Below are positions 1 to 11,445 of a stretch of DNA of 64,000 bases, piece by piece. The translations under genes were made by a program, and so were the position numbers. Under the pieces are notes generated by a model. The model was given only the letters and a program-made list of their open reading frames with translations. It had not been told where the DNA came from and ran no database searches. Position 1 is the first letter of the stretch, and every line of letters begins with the position of its first letter. The stretch comes from Apoderus coryli (lineage: Eukaryota; Arthropoda; Insecta; Coleoptera; Attelabidae). The stretch spans positions 14,405,651-14,469,650 of the forward strand of contig OU452203.1 of the NCBI GenBank assembly GCA_911728435.2, given 5' to 3'.

Positions 1-564
1 ATCGAAAATAATAGCGAGCGAATTTTATACACAGTGTGGTAAAAATAACTTTTATCCTATATTTATACATATTATTACATTTAAACCTTCCAATATATTG
101 AGTATTGGACGAGGTATACATCAACTCAATTGTCTCAGAATAATGGCAAGGCTGATCTCCTTTAATATGGAATGAAATAACCGATGACCTTCTTATCCTG
201 TTCCAAAGGAAATGTAATGGTATTCTAATTTCTTTATCAATGAACGGACCGAAAAATAGCTTCTCAAAGTCAGTAACAATCGTTTTCATAAAGAAGACAA
301 CAAGAACTCGTCCCTTGCTCCTTAAAGGAGAAATTGTGAAAATAGAGGGAAACCTGAGCTGGAGTGTAGTTCAAAGCTTACCTGGATGGACTTTTAACAA
401 CCAAAACAATGCATTGTTAAAGGGACAATATCACAGCTCCATATACCTAAATATAGATCTTGAATTAACATGAAAGAACATAATGCTTGCAAGTTTATAA
501 ATAAAACAGTTTATTATTCCTTCATTAAATTTGTACAAAATATAACCAAACAATGCCTAATTAT
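1..564. other. Intergenic sequence, nothing recognised
   Basis: AT-rich sequence downstream of the malate dehydrogenase-like gene. A 77-codon open frame at 240-473 has no recognisable motif and no splice context. I see no RNA gene or repeat here. Confidence 0.4.
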
Positions 565-2204
565 TCATGACTGATTATTGGTGTTACCCGAATCAACATG
601 CAAATTTCGTACGACAGTCTGTTTCAATAACTCCAACTCACGACTTTCCTTCTCTTTAAATGCTGGCTCTTTAGCATTTCTAATAAAATCAACATAGTCT
701 TCTGCCATTTCCTCACGTTCCTTGATCTGCAATGCAGATTTCTCAAAAAGCTCCAACTCTAATCGAGTAAGTTGTGGTATACCAAAGTTGTGATGAACTC
801 CACCGCGGGAGATACATATTGTTGTGACGAGATGCCTATAATAAAGTTAGCAATTTAAACGTTAGCTAGAACAACAAAAAGATTATAAGTAAGGAAACTG
901 AGATCAACCTACTTGCAGGAATTAATTAAATTTGCTCTAACGTATATATTGGCTAAACCGTGTTTGGGGCCGCACATTCCCAAACCAACTGCAGTTACAA
1001 GTCGATTTATACCACAGCTTTCTGCAGCAGGAAAACTTTCCAGAAAGTTTGGCTTACTTGTGGTACTTGGGAAATCCTGCTCTGGTACATTTCGAAATTG
1101 TGCAGTCAGTTTATTAATGCCTTTACCTAAAAATTACATAAATTTGCAGTGAAGTACTATGTTAGAACGCTGTATTACCTAATACTTCTACTGGCTTTGC
1201 CCTACTGAACAGTGGTACTGCTAGGTCTATGTCTGGGCCACCTATTATAGGAGCATAACACACATGTGGATCAAGATCTTGATAACGACCTACTAGACAG
1301 TTCGCCTTTATCTGAAACCAGACATTTTTAAATTTTGTTATAGACCTATCCATTGTTGATACCGATATCAATCTTACAAACAACAATAAATGTTACCGAT
1401 TCTTTTACATATTTTTATCAAGTTTGCTGTTTCCAATAATTTCTTACTTGAGCATATGCAGCTGATCCCAAAATACGTGCAGGATTATAAAAATCTGTTT
1501 GTTTAAAGACCAATTCGACAACTGAAGTGAAAACTGAGATTGGGGAAACACACACTACTATCATAGCTCTTGGAGCGTATTGTGCACAATTTTTCGCTAT
1601 ATCATATACTCGTTTCCCTTCTTTCATGACTCTGTCGCCAATGGAAGTGTCAGGTGGTAGATCTTGCGTTGGCAAAATTACCACCATATCAGTACCCTGA
1701 AAAGAAATATAGAAGCTTTCACATTCATTGTTCGTATACCACTTTATTAAAGGACTCTTTGGACCTTTATTTAGAGCTTAGTACCTTTCCTAGAGAATTA
1801 TATAACTTACGACAAAATGAATAATTGTACTACTTATGACTTTTCTGAACTTACCCGAACTGCCACTGAGTAGTTTTCACCAGGAAAACTCTTCACTTTA
1901 CATTTGGTATCAAACCCGTTCAAATCAAGGGCGAGCTTATCAACTGATTTATCGCCTTGCACACGTAGAACAGATAGAACAGGGTTCTGCTTCAATAAAA
2001 AGCTGGTAAATCGTCCCAGTGCTGTGTGAGCACCAAGAAGTGAAACTTGAATGTATTTCTGGGCGTCTTGAGTGCTTAAATATTTTCTTAAATCTGTGAA
2101 AGCTGAAATTATAATATTTTAACATTACACTGATAGTTTTGAAGAGTCAGAATTTAAAGAATTTTGCTTTACGTACTTTTGCGTGCTAAATTTTGTAAAA
2201 TCAT
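565..2204 (-). CDS. Mitochondrial malate dehydrogenase-like protein, probable pseudoenzyme
   Basis: Six exons, all with GT-AG junctions and consistent phase: 2177-2204, 1855-2102, 1448-1696, 1179-1311, 913-1126 and 565-835. They give 380 residues (typical mitochondrial MDH is about 340). The start is the ATG at 2204. The first residues (MILQNLARK then TFTDLRKYL) are basic and hydroxylated, as in a mitochondrial presequence. Homology is visible along the Rossmann fold (VSLLGAHTALGRF in place of the glycine loop), the YAPRAMIVV-SPISVF strand in place of the NPVNS region, YNPARILGSAA, and the late PIIGGPDIDLAVPLFSRAKP segment. Family members have GGHAG with the catalytic His; here it is GGPDI. 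The partner Asp region (LDVVRAN in the family) reads YAQIKAN, and the substrate-binding arginine loop is not conserved. I infer a catalytically dead or changed paralog. The C-terminus is longer than usual, charged and possibly coiled coil. Uncertain: whether the extension is functional. Confidence 0.85.
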
Positions 2205-2664
2205 CACGTTAAATTTTGCGTTTAGTGTTTTAATATTGAAAACAGATTTTATGGTTTGTTTATTTATGAGATGTTTTTGACAGTTAAGTTTGGCAGTTTA
2301 ATGTTGGATCATATTATTACAGGGGATGTGTTTAAAAATTGTTATATGCGTACTACTTCGTCATCACAGATAGTAATCAAATAATTATCAAATATTGACT
2401 TTATGTCGTAGTATAAACTTTAATTAAAAAATTTTACGCTTTTCTGCGTCGTTATTTCATAAATTTTTCTAGGTCATTATAAGCAATTTTCCAATAAAAA
2501 CAGAGAATTGGGACAATAAGGGGAAAATTACACACCCTTTTGTACATATATACATTGTCCGATTTAATAGGCTCGGAGGAAAATCAAACACTCAACAAAA
2601 TTGTAGTCATTAAATCTGGTTATTGATTAATGCCATGGCGCGTATTTATATCACCACTCAGAAT
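2205..2664. other. Intergenic, upstream of the MDH-like gene
   Basis: AT-rich sequence 5' of the MDH-like gene and expected to hold its promoter. No core promoter motif is clear enough to call and no other feature is seen. Confidence 0.35.
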
Positions 2665-3225
2665 AATATACTTGGAATATTTTAAAGAAGTAGTCCATAT
2701 TGAAGTGAAGTAGAATAATATATTCTTGGAATAAAAGTCAACATCCACGCAATACATTTAATAGACTTCTCTACAAAATCTTTACATTTACCAAACATGT
2801 TTTGCATCATCAGTGATTATCAAAATTACGAAAAGCTATTTTATCATTATTATTATATTTAGTTGAGAGAAATGCATTAATCCATTACTTGAAAAAAAAT
2901 TTTCTTCTGATAAACAAATCACATAGTCTCACAAATCTATTAAAATTTTGGTTAAAATATTAAAATTCATTGTCAAAAATCTTGTGTTATGCATAATTTG
3001 AGCTATGTTAGTAATTTTCTATTTATAAATCATTAACTCGAATGTAAATCTTAAATGTTGCTGATTGATTCCATTATCTTTCAGCAATGGCGTTTTGAAA
3101 ATTTTTAAATTAATGCAAAATTGCTGCAAAACATGTTTGGTAAATGTAAGATTTTTTAGAGAAGTCTGTTAAATTTATTGGAGGTTGACTTTTATTTCAA
3201 GAATATATACTTGGAAGATATTTCA
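2665..3225. mobile_element. Foldback element (inverted arms of about 85 bp)
   Basis: The left arm at about 2718-2815 and the right arm at about 3125-3215 are imperfect inverted copies. Shared blocks include AATAAAAGTCAAC, AGACTTCTCTA, ACATTTACCAAACATGTTT and a CAAGAATATA end. The roughly 300-bp middle has no coding frame. The left arm on the minus strand contains CTGATGA (2807-2813) and the palindrome ACATGT (2795-2800), a shortened copy of the hammerhead-like motif seen elsewhere. The flank at 2675-2700 matches, on the minus strand, the ATGGACTACTTCTTTAAA tail that follows other copies. It is non-autonomous, and its origin is inferred to be Penelope-like. Confidence 0.7.
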
Positions 3226-6200
3226 GGTATCGAATTTTGAATCCAGTATAAACAAAGCTACATATCTCAGATACAATTAAAAGATAAAATTGCTTGATAG
3301 GTGACAGTGATAGTACTAAGTATTCGGTTCAAATTTGAATAGGTTTTAAATTCAGCGGAAGATAGTGGTGATTGGTGATGATAATTTTAATCGTGATATG
3401 TTATATCATTATGATTAGATCATTAGTATAATTTCCACGTTTTGTTTGGTTCATTCATATTTGAACCATCATCAATCGGGGAAAAAGTAAAGACATGGAG
3501 AAAATCAAACACCACACGGTTATAAAGTTATCGACTAAGCAGGGAAGGTTTGTTCAAACCATTATGAAAGAGATGTGATCGGTCTACAGTTGCGGACTTT
3601 TTAAGCATGATAGAGAATAATTCGAACAAGACGACCTTCGGGGCGGCGAAAACGTTATACTGGAATAATGAACAAAAGAATGAATGGCTGTTGAAAACAT
3701 TCGTCTACTAGACTAGAGAAAAAAATATTTTGACATTAAATAACAAATTGTTATTTAGTCTGTTGTGTAATTTGTGAGCCTCATCCCAAGAATTTACGAA
3801 TACTAAATATTATCAGAAATAAGGCTCAAGAAAAAAGAGAACAAAATTATACTTGAAGATTCTTGGCTAGCAGAAATGGTTACAGTATGCGGTACAATCA
3901 GTTTTAAAATTCTACATTACGAAGTCAATGGTCACCCCACTGCAAAAACAACAGCGTGCGTGCTTAAAGGTAAGAATAGTGTACTGGCCCGCATTTTACT
4001 GGAGACGAAACTTAGGTTTATCATCCTGAATCGAAGCATGCAATGGCATAAAAAAAGCACACCACCATGGCTTGGGACTCAAACAACTTCGAAATGTAGT
4101 CTTATTATATTATGTAACAAGCAATACCTAATTGATAATATAAAGTCCATTTTTAAGGAAGTCAACCGGATGTGGTATTGCGACCCTCGCTGTGAGCTTT
4201 GTTCCATTAAGCATATTCCCTACTCAAATACTTACTACGTGTGGTTGAATCATTTTCAGTTTTCAATTAAAAGAAATTCTTGTTTACTGCGAGTTATTTT
4301 TCTGTTCATGATGAATTTTTGATCAAACTAAGGCACACATAACAGGTGAATTTATACAAATTATTAGATAGCTTTCCTTGCGCTGTTTGCTATATAGAAA
4401 ACAACAGAACGGTATATTAAGGATGCTTAATTACGATTCCTGTCATTAAAAAATGTTTCGAAAAAATTATTTTTTATTCAGTTGCTGTTAAATTTGCGCT
4501 GTTAGTTTCAATTAAATTAAACCTGTATCGAAACAGTAATCTTTCGATTTCTTAAGCATAGGTATACGATTATTCAGAGGCAATAAGTAATAATTATTAA
4601 TACGCATACTGGTTGCGATCGTTACTCAGCATATCAATAGGGAACGACGGTGCTGTATCCGGATAATCGCCTACTTGACAGATAGTTATGCTGAATAATA
4701 GGGGTAACCTAGTTTATACTGAATAGTAATATAGGATTTAATGATTCTAGCAGGAATTCTAGTACCCACATTCATTTATGTATACGTAGCATACACAAGA
4801 GCTGTTACATCATTAGCGTAGAACGGTTGGTTTATAGGCATGGTTTTGTTTATCATATTTGATGCTTATAATTATGCTTCAACTAGTTGCTCTATTATTA
4901 TATTAACGAAAGACAGACTGGATCTCGATGTTTTGGAGGAAGTTCTAGAAAGTAACTGCACCATTAAATCCCTTGTGCGTCCTCTGCAAGCCAATCAAAA
5001 ACGTGCCTAATGTTGATAAATAATATAGCGTCAATGTCCGAAGGCTATCTAAATGATTCATATTTATTCCCAGAGTTCTGGGACAAAGCTGCGCTTTTTC
5101 TTTCTTCGTTGACCGTTATTTCATCCCTTAGAAATCGCTCACAGAGCCTCCCAAATCAAATCATGAAAGCAGGTAAACGTGAGTATGAACAGTACCTTCA
5201 CTTGCTTCAGTACCCTTAGGTTGTAACGCAGTGCAGTAAGCACAGCTAACGGGTATGTTAGCTGTGCTGTAAGTATCCTCCAGCAAGCGCGGCAATATTA
5301 TGTCCAGGCATCACTGTAGTATAGGGCCGGCCATGTGCCTTTCTTCCACAGAAGCTTATCTACACTATTACGTCAAATCCTTATCGAATTTATTCAAATC
5401 AGTGGGTATGTCAGCTTACAGCTGACCTGCTTTGCAGGTTAGATATGTTTACAGAATTTTTGAATTCTGTCCAAAACAGATATTGTCTTTTTACTTGTTA
5501 GACTAGGTATAGATGCTGTTGGCACTGCATTTGCAACCTAAATCAAATAAATTGCCTCAAACCTTGTATATCTATGGATGTAGAGGTGAAACAGCGAGAT
5601 ATTAGCATAACCTAAATATAGTTTTAGGGCGCTTCATGTGAGATAAAATTTATTAAATAGGTTTCATGATTTAGATTGATGGGAATAACCTCCGAGAAGC
5701 TTTTAGTGGATGAGGTTTGTTATGAATTCATAGCATTGTAAAATATTTTTTTCCTAAAACCGTTAATCAAAATACGTGAGTCTATAGAGTTACTAAACTT
5801 CATCAGCCTAACGACAGGGGACAGAATAGAGAATAGACCTTCAGTGCATCAAACAGCCCGAGAGTAGTATCAGTCGAGGATATTTTGAAGGAATAAAGCC
5901 TTCCGCTCTAAATTACACAGGCTGAGTCTAGCCAAAATGGCGTTCCTTGTGTTTCTAACATGCGCTTCATTTTAAAGGGTGTAAAAGGATGCATATTGTT
6001 TAGTTTTAACTTGAGAAGAGATTAATGTAGGATTATTTTAAATTAAATAGATCTTGAATAGGATGTCCTAGGCGGTGGATATCCAGTATATTTTAAGGCT
6101 TTCTGCTATAAGACAATAATTTTTTAGCTAAAACACCATCAGTATTTTTGACAGAGGATACAAAATTAGCAACAAAAATTATCCCTATCTAAATTCCACA

Positions 6201-8660
6201 TAGATACTTTTCCCAAAAGATTTCCTTCTTAGTCTAATACTTATCGACAAAGTATCTGGACGAAAAACTCAGGTTTTACAGAGTTGAGTAAAGATCTCAA
6301 TGATGATTAATAATTAATAGTTTGATATTCTCTAACCCAGCGAAGGATCAAAATCTCTTGAATATAGAAAAAGAAATAATAGACAGGTACCACTTTTCGC
6401 ATATTAGAAATTGTTACGTAAAATTTTCTTACGATTTCTTTGTCAAATTCTTCAGTTACAATCGCACAGATATACGTGACAGATGATCATATCCAATTCA
6501 ATCGAATTTTTATATATTTTTTGAGATATAAATAAGTTTTTTTAACAAATGATAAGTTTCAGTAGCGTGTTGCAAGGGCGTCGCCAGCCAGTGGTACAGG
6601 GGGGGCAAGAAAAAAATTTAAAATGGAGGGTCGAAATATATTTTAAATTTGTTTAAAGACAGCTTTTTAATAATAAAAAAAAACAAAAAGTTAACAAAGC
6701 ACAAACCAAATTAAAACATAATTTTCGCGGATTCTTAACAAATTGTTCTCAAAAATATGCTTTCTGTGCAACATTGCAAGGCCAATGAGGCGACTTTCTT
6801 TCTATTTTTCGTGTTTATATAAATAATGAGGCAACAAGCCTCCCCTGCCCCTCTCTGACGACGTTCTTAGCGTTTTGTTTTACTTTTTTGCCAGGCAAAA
6901 ACAGCTTTCATACAAAAGTCACTAGCAGACTGAAGTTTTTACTGATACGTGTCATACAGATGGGCCCAATAAAAAACGTCGGTATTTTCGAGTAAGTTAG
7001 GTATGTTTTCGCAAAATTCTTCGATTTTGTTTTGAGTCCTAGAATTTTTCCGAAAACATTCGGCCACCCTGAATAATAAAATAATACCCAAACTAAATAA
7101 TAACATTTCCCCCAATGATAAAAACCCCTGTGAACGAAAGCTCCACCTTAAAAAATGCATTTTACCCCTCTTACTAGCGATATCAAATATGAAAAATTTC
7201 AGAATAAATTTAATACTGTTGGGCAATTTTGTTATTCGTTGGTTAGATGGTCGAATAAAACACACGAATAAGTAATTATACCAACATCAGAAAATTTCCA
7301 TTTTGCGTGACTTTTCACGTTACAAGTGGTGTTTAGCCTTCGCACACCCACACATTATGGTAGATAATGTTCAGTTATTTTATTATAATGTCAGTTAAGC
7401 AAAAATGCAGGTCAGAAATGATAAAATACGATGATAATACAATGTAACTACGAGGGTTGTCCCTAAGACAATTCACAGCACACTCTTCCGAGCTTTGTAG
7501 GTAATGTAAACAGCACATGTTGTAATGCGAGCTTTGTAGGTAATGAAAACTTAAAAAGAAAATGCCAAAAATTCGATAACACAACGCGAACAGTGCATCC
7601 ATCAATTTCTAACGTGCATCGAAACAGTGCGCGTTAAATAAGTGTCAACTCAGAACCCAAACACTTAAATCACTCAGAGGATACAGGAATATCGAAAACA
7701 AGTGCGCATGCTATTTTAACACAGGTTCTAGACAAACGAAAGGTGATGGAACAGTGTACCAGACTTCTTGGTAGCAGGAAAAAAATCAACTTGTTCTGGA
7801 ATGGCACGATACTCGTAATTTCTTGTTCGTTATGAAAATGTAGGTGTAACCTACCTCGATCGAATCATCGCCCACTGAAGAAACATATATGGCCTAGAAT
7901 CCGGACGTTTGGAAAAGTCCACGTTCGCCTAGAACACAAAAATATCATCAACAACAATCGAAAATAAAAGGTTCATGGTATTTACTTACAATAAACTTTC
8001 TTCAGACTGTCTTAGCTCAAAAATTCCTCAACTGCGTCCTGCATTGTGGCAAAGTGAGCTGTGAAAAATACGACTCCAACACCGGACGTCAGGTTTTGGA
8101 GTCATCATCAATCTTTAATTTTCCAGTCTTGATCGAACACCGATCTCTTTTCCAGCAACCACTTTTGCGTGCATTTTACGACGGTTGGTAGCTGTTAGTT
8201 GCGGTGTTCTCAGATTGACTTGGCTTAACATCAACTTCAATGAGTGTAGAATCTGACGTGAGTTCCTCTTGGGCAAACTATTTCAAATGATTTAATTGGA
8301 ATACATATTTTTGCTAAAAAATTAACTAGGTATTATATTCTGGTGTAAATTTAAAATAAATTTAACAAAACAGACACTATAGATTGACATATCGTGTGAA
8401 AAATAAAATGAGAAATTTCGCAACCGGTGAGAGTGATCGATGGGTTAAAAATGGGAGTTCCAAACACGTTTTTGGAGTTATAAAACATGGAAATGAAAAA
8501 TGAGGGAAAAAGGTCGTAGCGTTTGTAATGTGAAAATATATTGAAAATATAATCGGTGTCTTTTATTTGGCAGTTTGCCAGATTGATAAAAACGAATACC
8601 ATTATATACCTATTAGTTTGCGAAAAAATGTTGCTATAATATTATCATGTTAATAACAAA
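3226..8660. other. Long intergenic stretch with no recognised gene
   Basis: About 5.4 kb. A 148-codon frame at 3876-4322 and a minus-strand 108-codon frame at 6939-7265 show no domain, no signal peptide and no convincing splice partners. A perfect hairpin lies at 5239-5268. G-runs such as those around 6597-6606 suggest an old element end, but I cannot name it. Confidence 0.35.
5239..5268. repeat. Perfect 12-bp inverted repeat hairpin
   Basis: AGCACAGCTAAC and its exact reverse complement are separated by the 6-nt loop GGGTAT. No terminal CTRR motif follows at helitron distance. Confidence 0.75.
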
Positions 8661-9049
8661 TATAAATATGTAGGAAATAAAAGTATAATCTCCATGAAAT
8701 AAATTTAATCATTATATCTAGGACTTATCAATACAATCATACAATACATGCCAGGCCTCATCATCAGTGGTTCAGCTATTGGTTTCACATTAGCTTGCAA
8801 TATTTCTCACAGGACAATAAGAAAAGATGTCTGAAAACAAGATTATGCCAATTTATTATACGACACTAAGTGTTATACTATATAACTCACAATTACGTTA
8901 AAGAAAAAAATTTCGTTAAAAAAACTAAATAAGTTCAGAGTCAATAATAAGTAATGTTGTTTTGGGCGGATTTTGGCCTCTTTTCTTATTGTCCTATGAC
9001 AAATATTTAATTGCACAATGCAAGCTATCGTTTAGTAAACCAATAACTG

Positions 9050-9092
9050 AACCACTGATGATGAGGTCTGACGCCTTGAAACATGTATGGTT
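9050..9092 (+). ncRNA. Candidate hammerhead ribozyme motif (best copy)
   Basis: Order seen: AACCA (9050-9054), CTGATGA (9055-9061), hairpin with AGG (9064-9066) against CCT (9074-9076), GAAA (9078-9081), palindromic ACATGT (9081-9086), A at 9087, then TGGTT (9088-9092). AACCA and TGGTT pair perfectly as stem I. GAAA and the palindrome give the core and a short stem III, and GTA is a permitted NUH cleavage triplet. The weak point is two unpaired bases (TG) between CTGATGA and stem II. Activity is not shown. Confidence 0.55.
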
Positions 9093-9157
9093 GAATTCAT
9101 GACTCCTAGAGAGATTGATTAGATTTATTTCGTGGAAATTAGGCTTTTATTTCCGAC

Positions 9158-9181
9158 ATATATATATATATATATATATAA
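9158..9181. repeat. (TA)n microsatellite
   Basis: About 12 TA units just outside the right arm of the foldback element. Confidence 0.9.
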
Positions 9182-9416
9182 CATCATACTCCACTCAAAA
9201 CATGGACTACTTCTTTAAACAAATATAAATTCTGATTCTTCGATGACAATAATAATTAATATAGGGTTCAATTTTTAAGATATATTCTTGAAAACGCTTC
9301 TCTTCCCCTTGTTGTACAATTTTCATCGATAAAGTGTTCGTATCTTTATGACATTCAATCTAGTCGAGTTTCACATTCTTTAACCAATTTATTATTATTA
9401 TTATTGCTTGCTTTTC

Positions 9417-9830
9417 TCATTGCTTATAATCCCCTCTTTTGATGAACTCTTTTAGTAGGTACTGTTCCGCAATTTTCTTTTTTCTATGTGTTTCCTTGCC
9501 TTCTTTTTCAGCATTAAATCTTTTTATATCATTTATGTCAAGTTTGCATGATCTTTTTTTCCATTTGGCGTCCTTTTTATTCATCTTCGTGCCATTTTCT
9601 TCCCAAACTATACTAAATTGCCTAAGGAATATATATAGAACCCCAGAATTGATTATCTGGAAAAACCTTCTGCATCTATTGTATAAAAAGGAACCAATAA
9701 ACTCAACAGATTCAAGCAAAAACCCATAATATTTTAATATAACACAAAGTAATCGACTTCGCTTTTTTCTAAAACCACTTTGACAATTAGGCAATAATTC
9801 CTTTTCATTTATATATCCAGACATTTGACT
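9417..9830 (-). pseudogene. Non-LTR reverse transcriptase fragment
   Basis: A minus-strand frame begins with a segment typical of non-LTR reverse transcriptases: LLPNCQSGFRKKRS, then ILKYYGF and SFLYNRCRRFFQI. The RT aspartate block between them (the LDFSKAFD region) is missing. The remainder (to 9417) is lysine-rich and not recognisable as RT. The reading frame is open for 135 codons, but the domain is internally deleted, so this is a dead copy. A TTATTATTATTATTA run at 9390-9404 lies beyond its 3' end, like the 3' repeats of CR1/RTE-type elements. Confidence 0.55.
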
Positions 9831-9900
9831 ATGTACCTATATAATATTATCTCCAAGATTTTTGAAAGAATCGGCAGAAAACTAATTTATTCTCATATCT

Positions 9901-11100
9901 GAAGACAGACAAAAAAGGGAATACCAACATTCACTCGTGTCACCAAGACTTGTCAGTCACTGATAGATTAAATTCGTTTGTAAAAATGCACATACAAATA
10001 CTCACTTGAAACTAAATCATTTTTTAGTGAGTACGTCTCATTTCTACGCTGTTTCTGACAGAGATTAACAATACAAAGAATTGATAACGTTAACAAAATT
10101 TTACACAGTATAATTTAAAAGTACTTCCTTCTTTATATATTGAATTATTTCTCTGATTAAAAGTAGTATATTACACGTCTGAAAGCTCCCAACGAAATTA
10201 AACACGAAATATACATCCGGTTTCAAAGCTTAATACCAAAATACACTGTGTGTTTTTAAACTTTGAGAGAAAAACTTTGTTCTAAAGGTCGTACACAAGC
10301 ATTGTTCGTGGAATTTCCATTTCGGTGAACATTATAATGTGCGCTTTATGATCTGGAAAACGCAACGTTGTGTTTGAATTTAAATAAGAAAAAGCTGGTG
10401 TATCTACCAGTTGTGTTTTTAAAACTTGAATAGAAAATTGCATGTCACATTAAGCTAAAAACGAGTTGACAGAAAATTTTGTTGAAATTTTACGAGGGGG
10501 AATAGGGGATAAAGGTAGGTTCAATATAATAATAATAAAGACTTGCAAAATAATATAGGCGAAGATGAAGTCCACTTAACCTAATACCATTCACAAACGA
10601 GCAACAAAATGAAAAATTAAATGAAACAGCTGTAGTAAACTTATATTATCAAATAATTAGGTACTTGAAATAAATGTCCAGCACTAAATTTTAATATATT
10701 TATTAAACTGAATAACATAATCTAACAGACAAGAATGTTCTTACTTAAATCATCGAATATATATTATTTTAACTGTGCTTATATCTTTAACTTCTTAAAC
10801 TTATTCTGGCGAAGTGTATTTCCCCTAAATTTAACGTAAGTCCCTCAAAATAGATTGACACTATTGACAGCAGAAAATAACAATATACCGCGAAATTTAG
10901 ATTTACGCGCCATATGTTATATCAGCGCCTACACAGCAAATAATCATATCAAGCCAAAAAAATACATTCGATAGTTCGACAAAATTACTATATAAAACAA
11001 TACTTAAGCTGCCTATCGTCAGCATTCACGCTAACGACTATGAATTATTCCAGCCCAGGGATTTCTGTTGTGAACTCTAAAATGGCAAAGCCGCAAACCT
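9901..11100. other. Intergenic AT-rich sequence
   Basis: No coding frame, RNA gene or named repeat recognised. The region lies between two retrotransposon relics. Confidence 0.35.
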
Positions 11101-11109
11101 TGTCACAAA

Positions 11110-11445
11110 ATTGACACACTCAACCACGATTTATACCGGCTGTTGTAGGTGCTACCCCATCGATGCGTTCTCTCTCCTTTCGATGCTGTCTCTTTGCATC
11201 CTTATGTCGTCGACGCTGCTCTTCAAAAACTTGATGACCCTAGTAAATGGTACGCCTCCATCTCGGTCAATCGTTCGCGATCTGCTCCCAGTTACTCAAA
11301 ACATCTAAGCCACACTTCTTCATGTTGGTCTTAAGAACATCCTTGTACCTCTTTTGCTGCCCTCCCTGATTTCGTGAGCCGACCTTAAGCTGTGAATAAA
11401 GGATTCTCTTTGGAAGGCGTTCCGTTGACATATTTCCTTAATACT
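11110..11445 (-). pseudogene. Non-LTR retrotransposon ORF2 C-terminal fragment
   Basis: The minus-strand reading includes RLPKRILYSQLKVGSRNQGG, then KRYKDVLKTNMKKCGLD, WEQIAND, PRWRRTIY and FEEQRRRHKDAKRQ. This is the conserved tail that follows the RT domain in a widespread class of insect non-LTR elements (gene models often mislabel it craniofacial development protein 2-like). Two in-frame stops interrupt it. It abuts, in opposite orientation, the plus-strand RT relic that starts near 11430. Confidence 0.65.

Larger units (their letters stand above)
8670..9230. mobile_element. Foldback element with hammerhead-like motif in both arms
   Basis: The inverted arms at about 8674-8835 and 8990-9165 share TCATCATCAGTGGTTCAG, AGGACAATAAGAAAAGA and an AAATAAAAG outer end. 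The middle is non-coding. The right arm on the plus strand has the fullest hammerhead-like motif in the window (9050-9092). The left arm carries a degraded minus-strand copy at 8735-8775. A (TA)n run (9158-9181) and the tail ATGGACTACTTCTTTAAA (9203-9220) follow the right arm. This order of motif, spacer and tail is repeated in other copies, so I infer paired inverted terminal repeats of a Penelope-like element. A simple MITE remains possible. Confidence 0.72.

Noticed and set aside
3876..4322. 148-codon plus-strand frame
   Set aside because: No recognisable domain, no codon signal distinct from its flanks and no splice partners; longest frames of this size occur by chance in 5 kb.
5221..5300. 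Helitron 3' end from the hairpin
   Set aside because: No CTRR terminus 10-12 bases after the hairpin and no helicase-like coding sequence nearby.
6939..7265. Minus-strand 108-codon frame
   Set aside because: No domain recognised and the composition follows the local AT-rich background; not supported as a gene.
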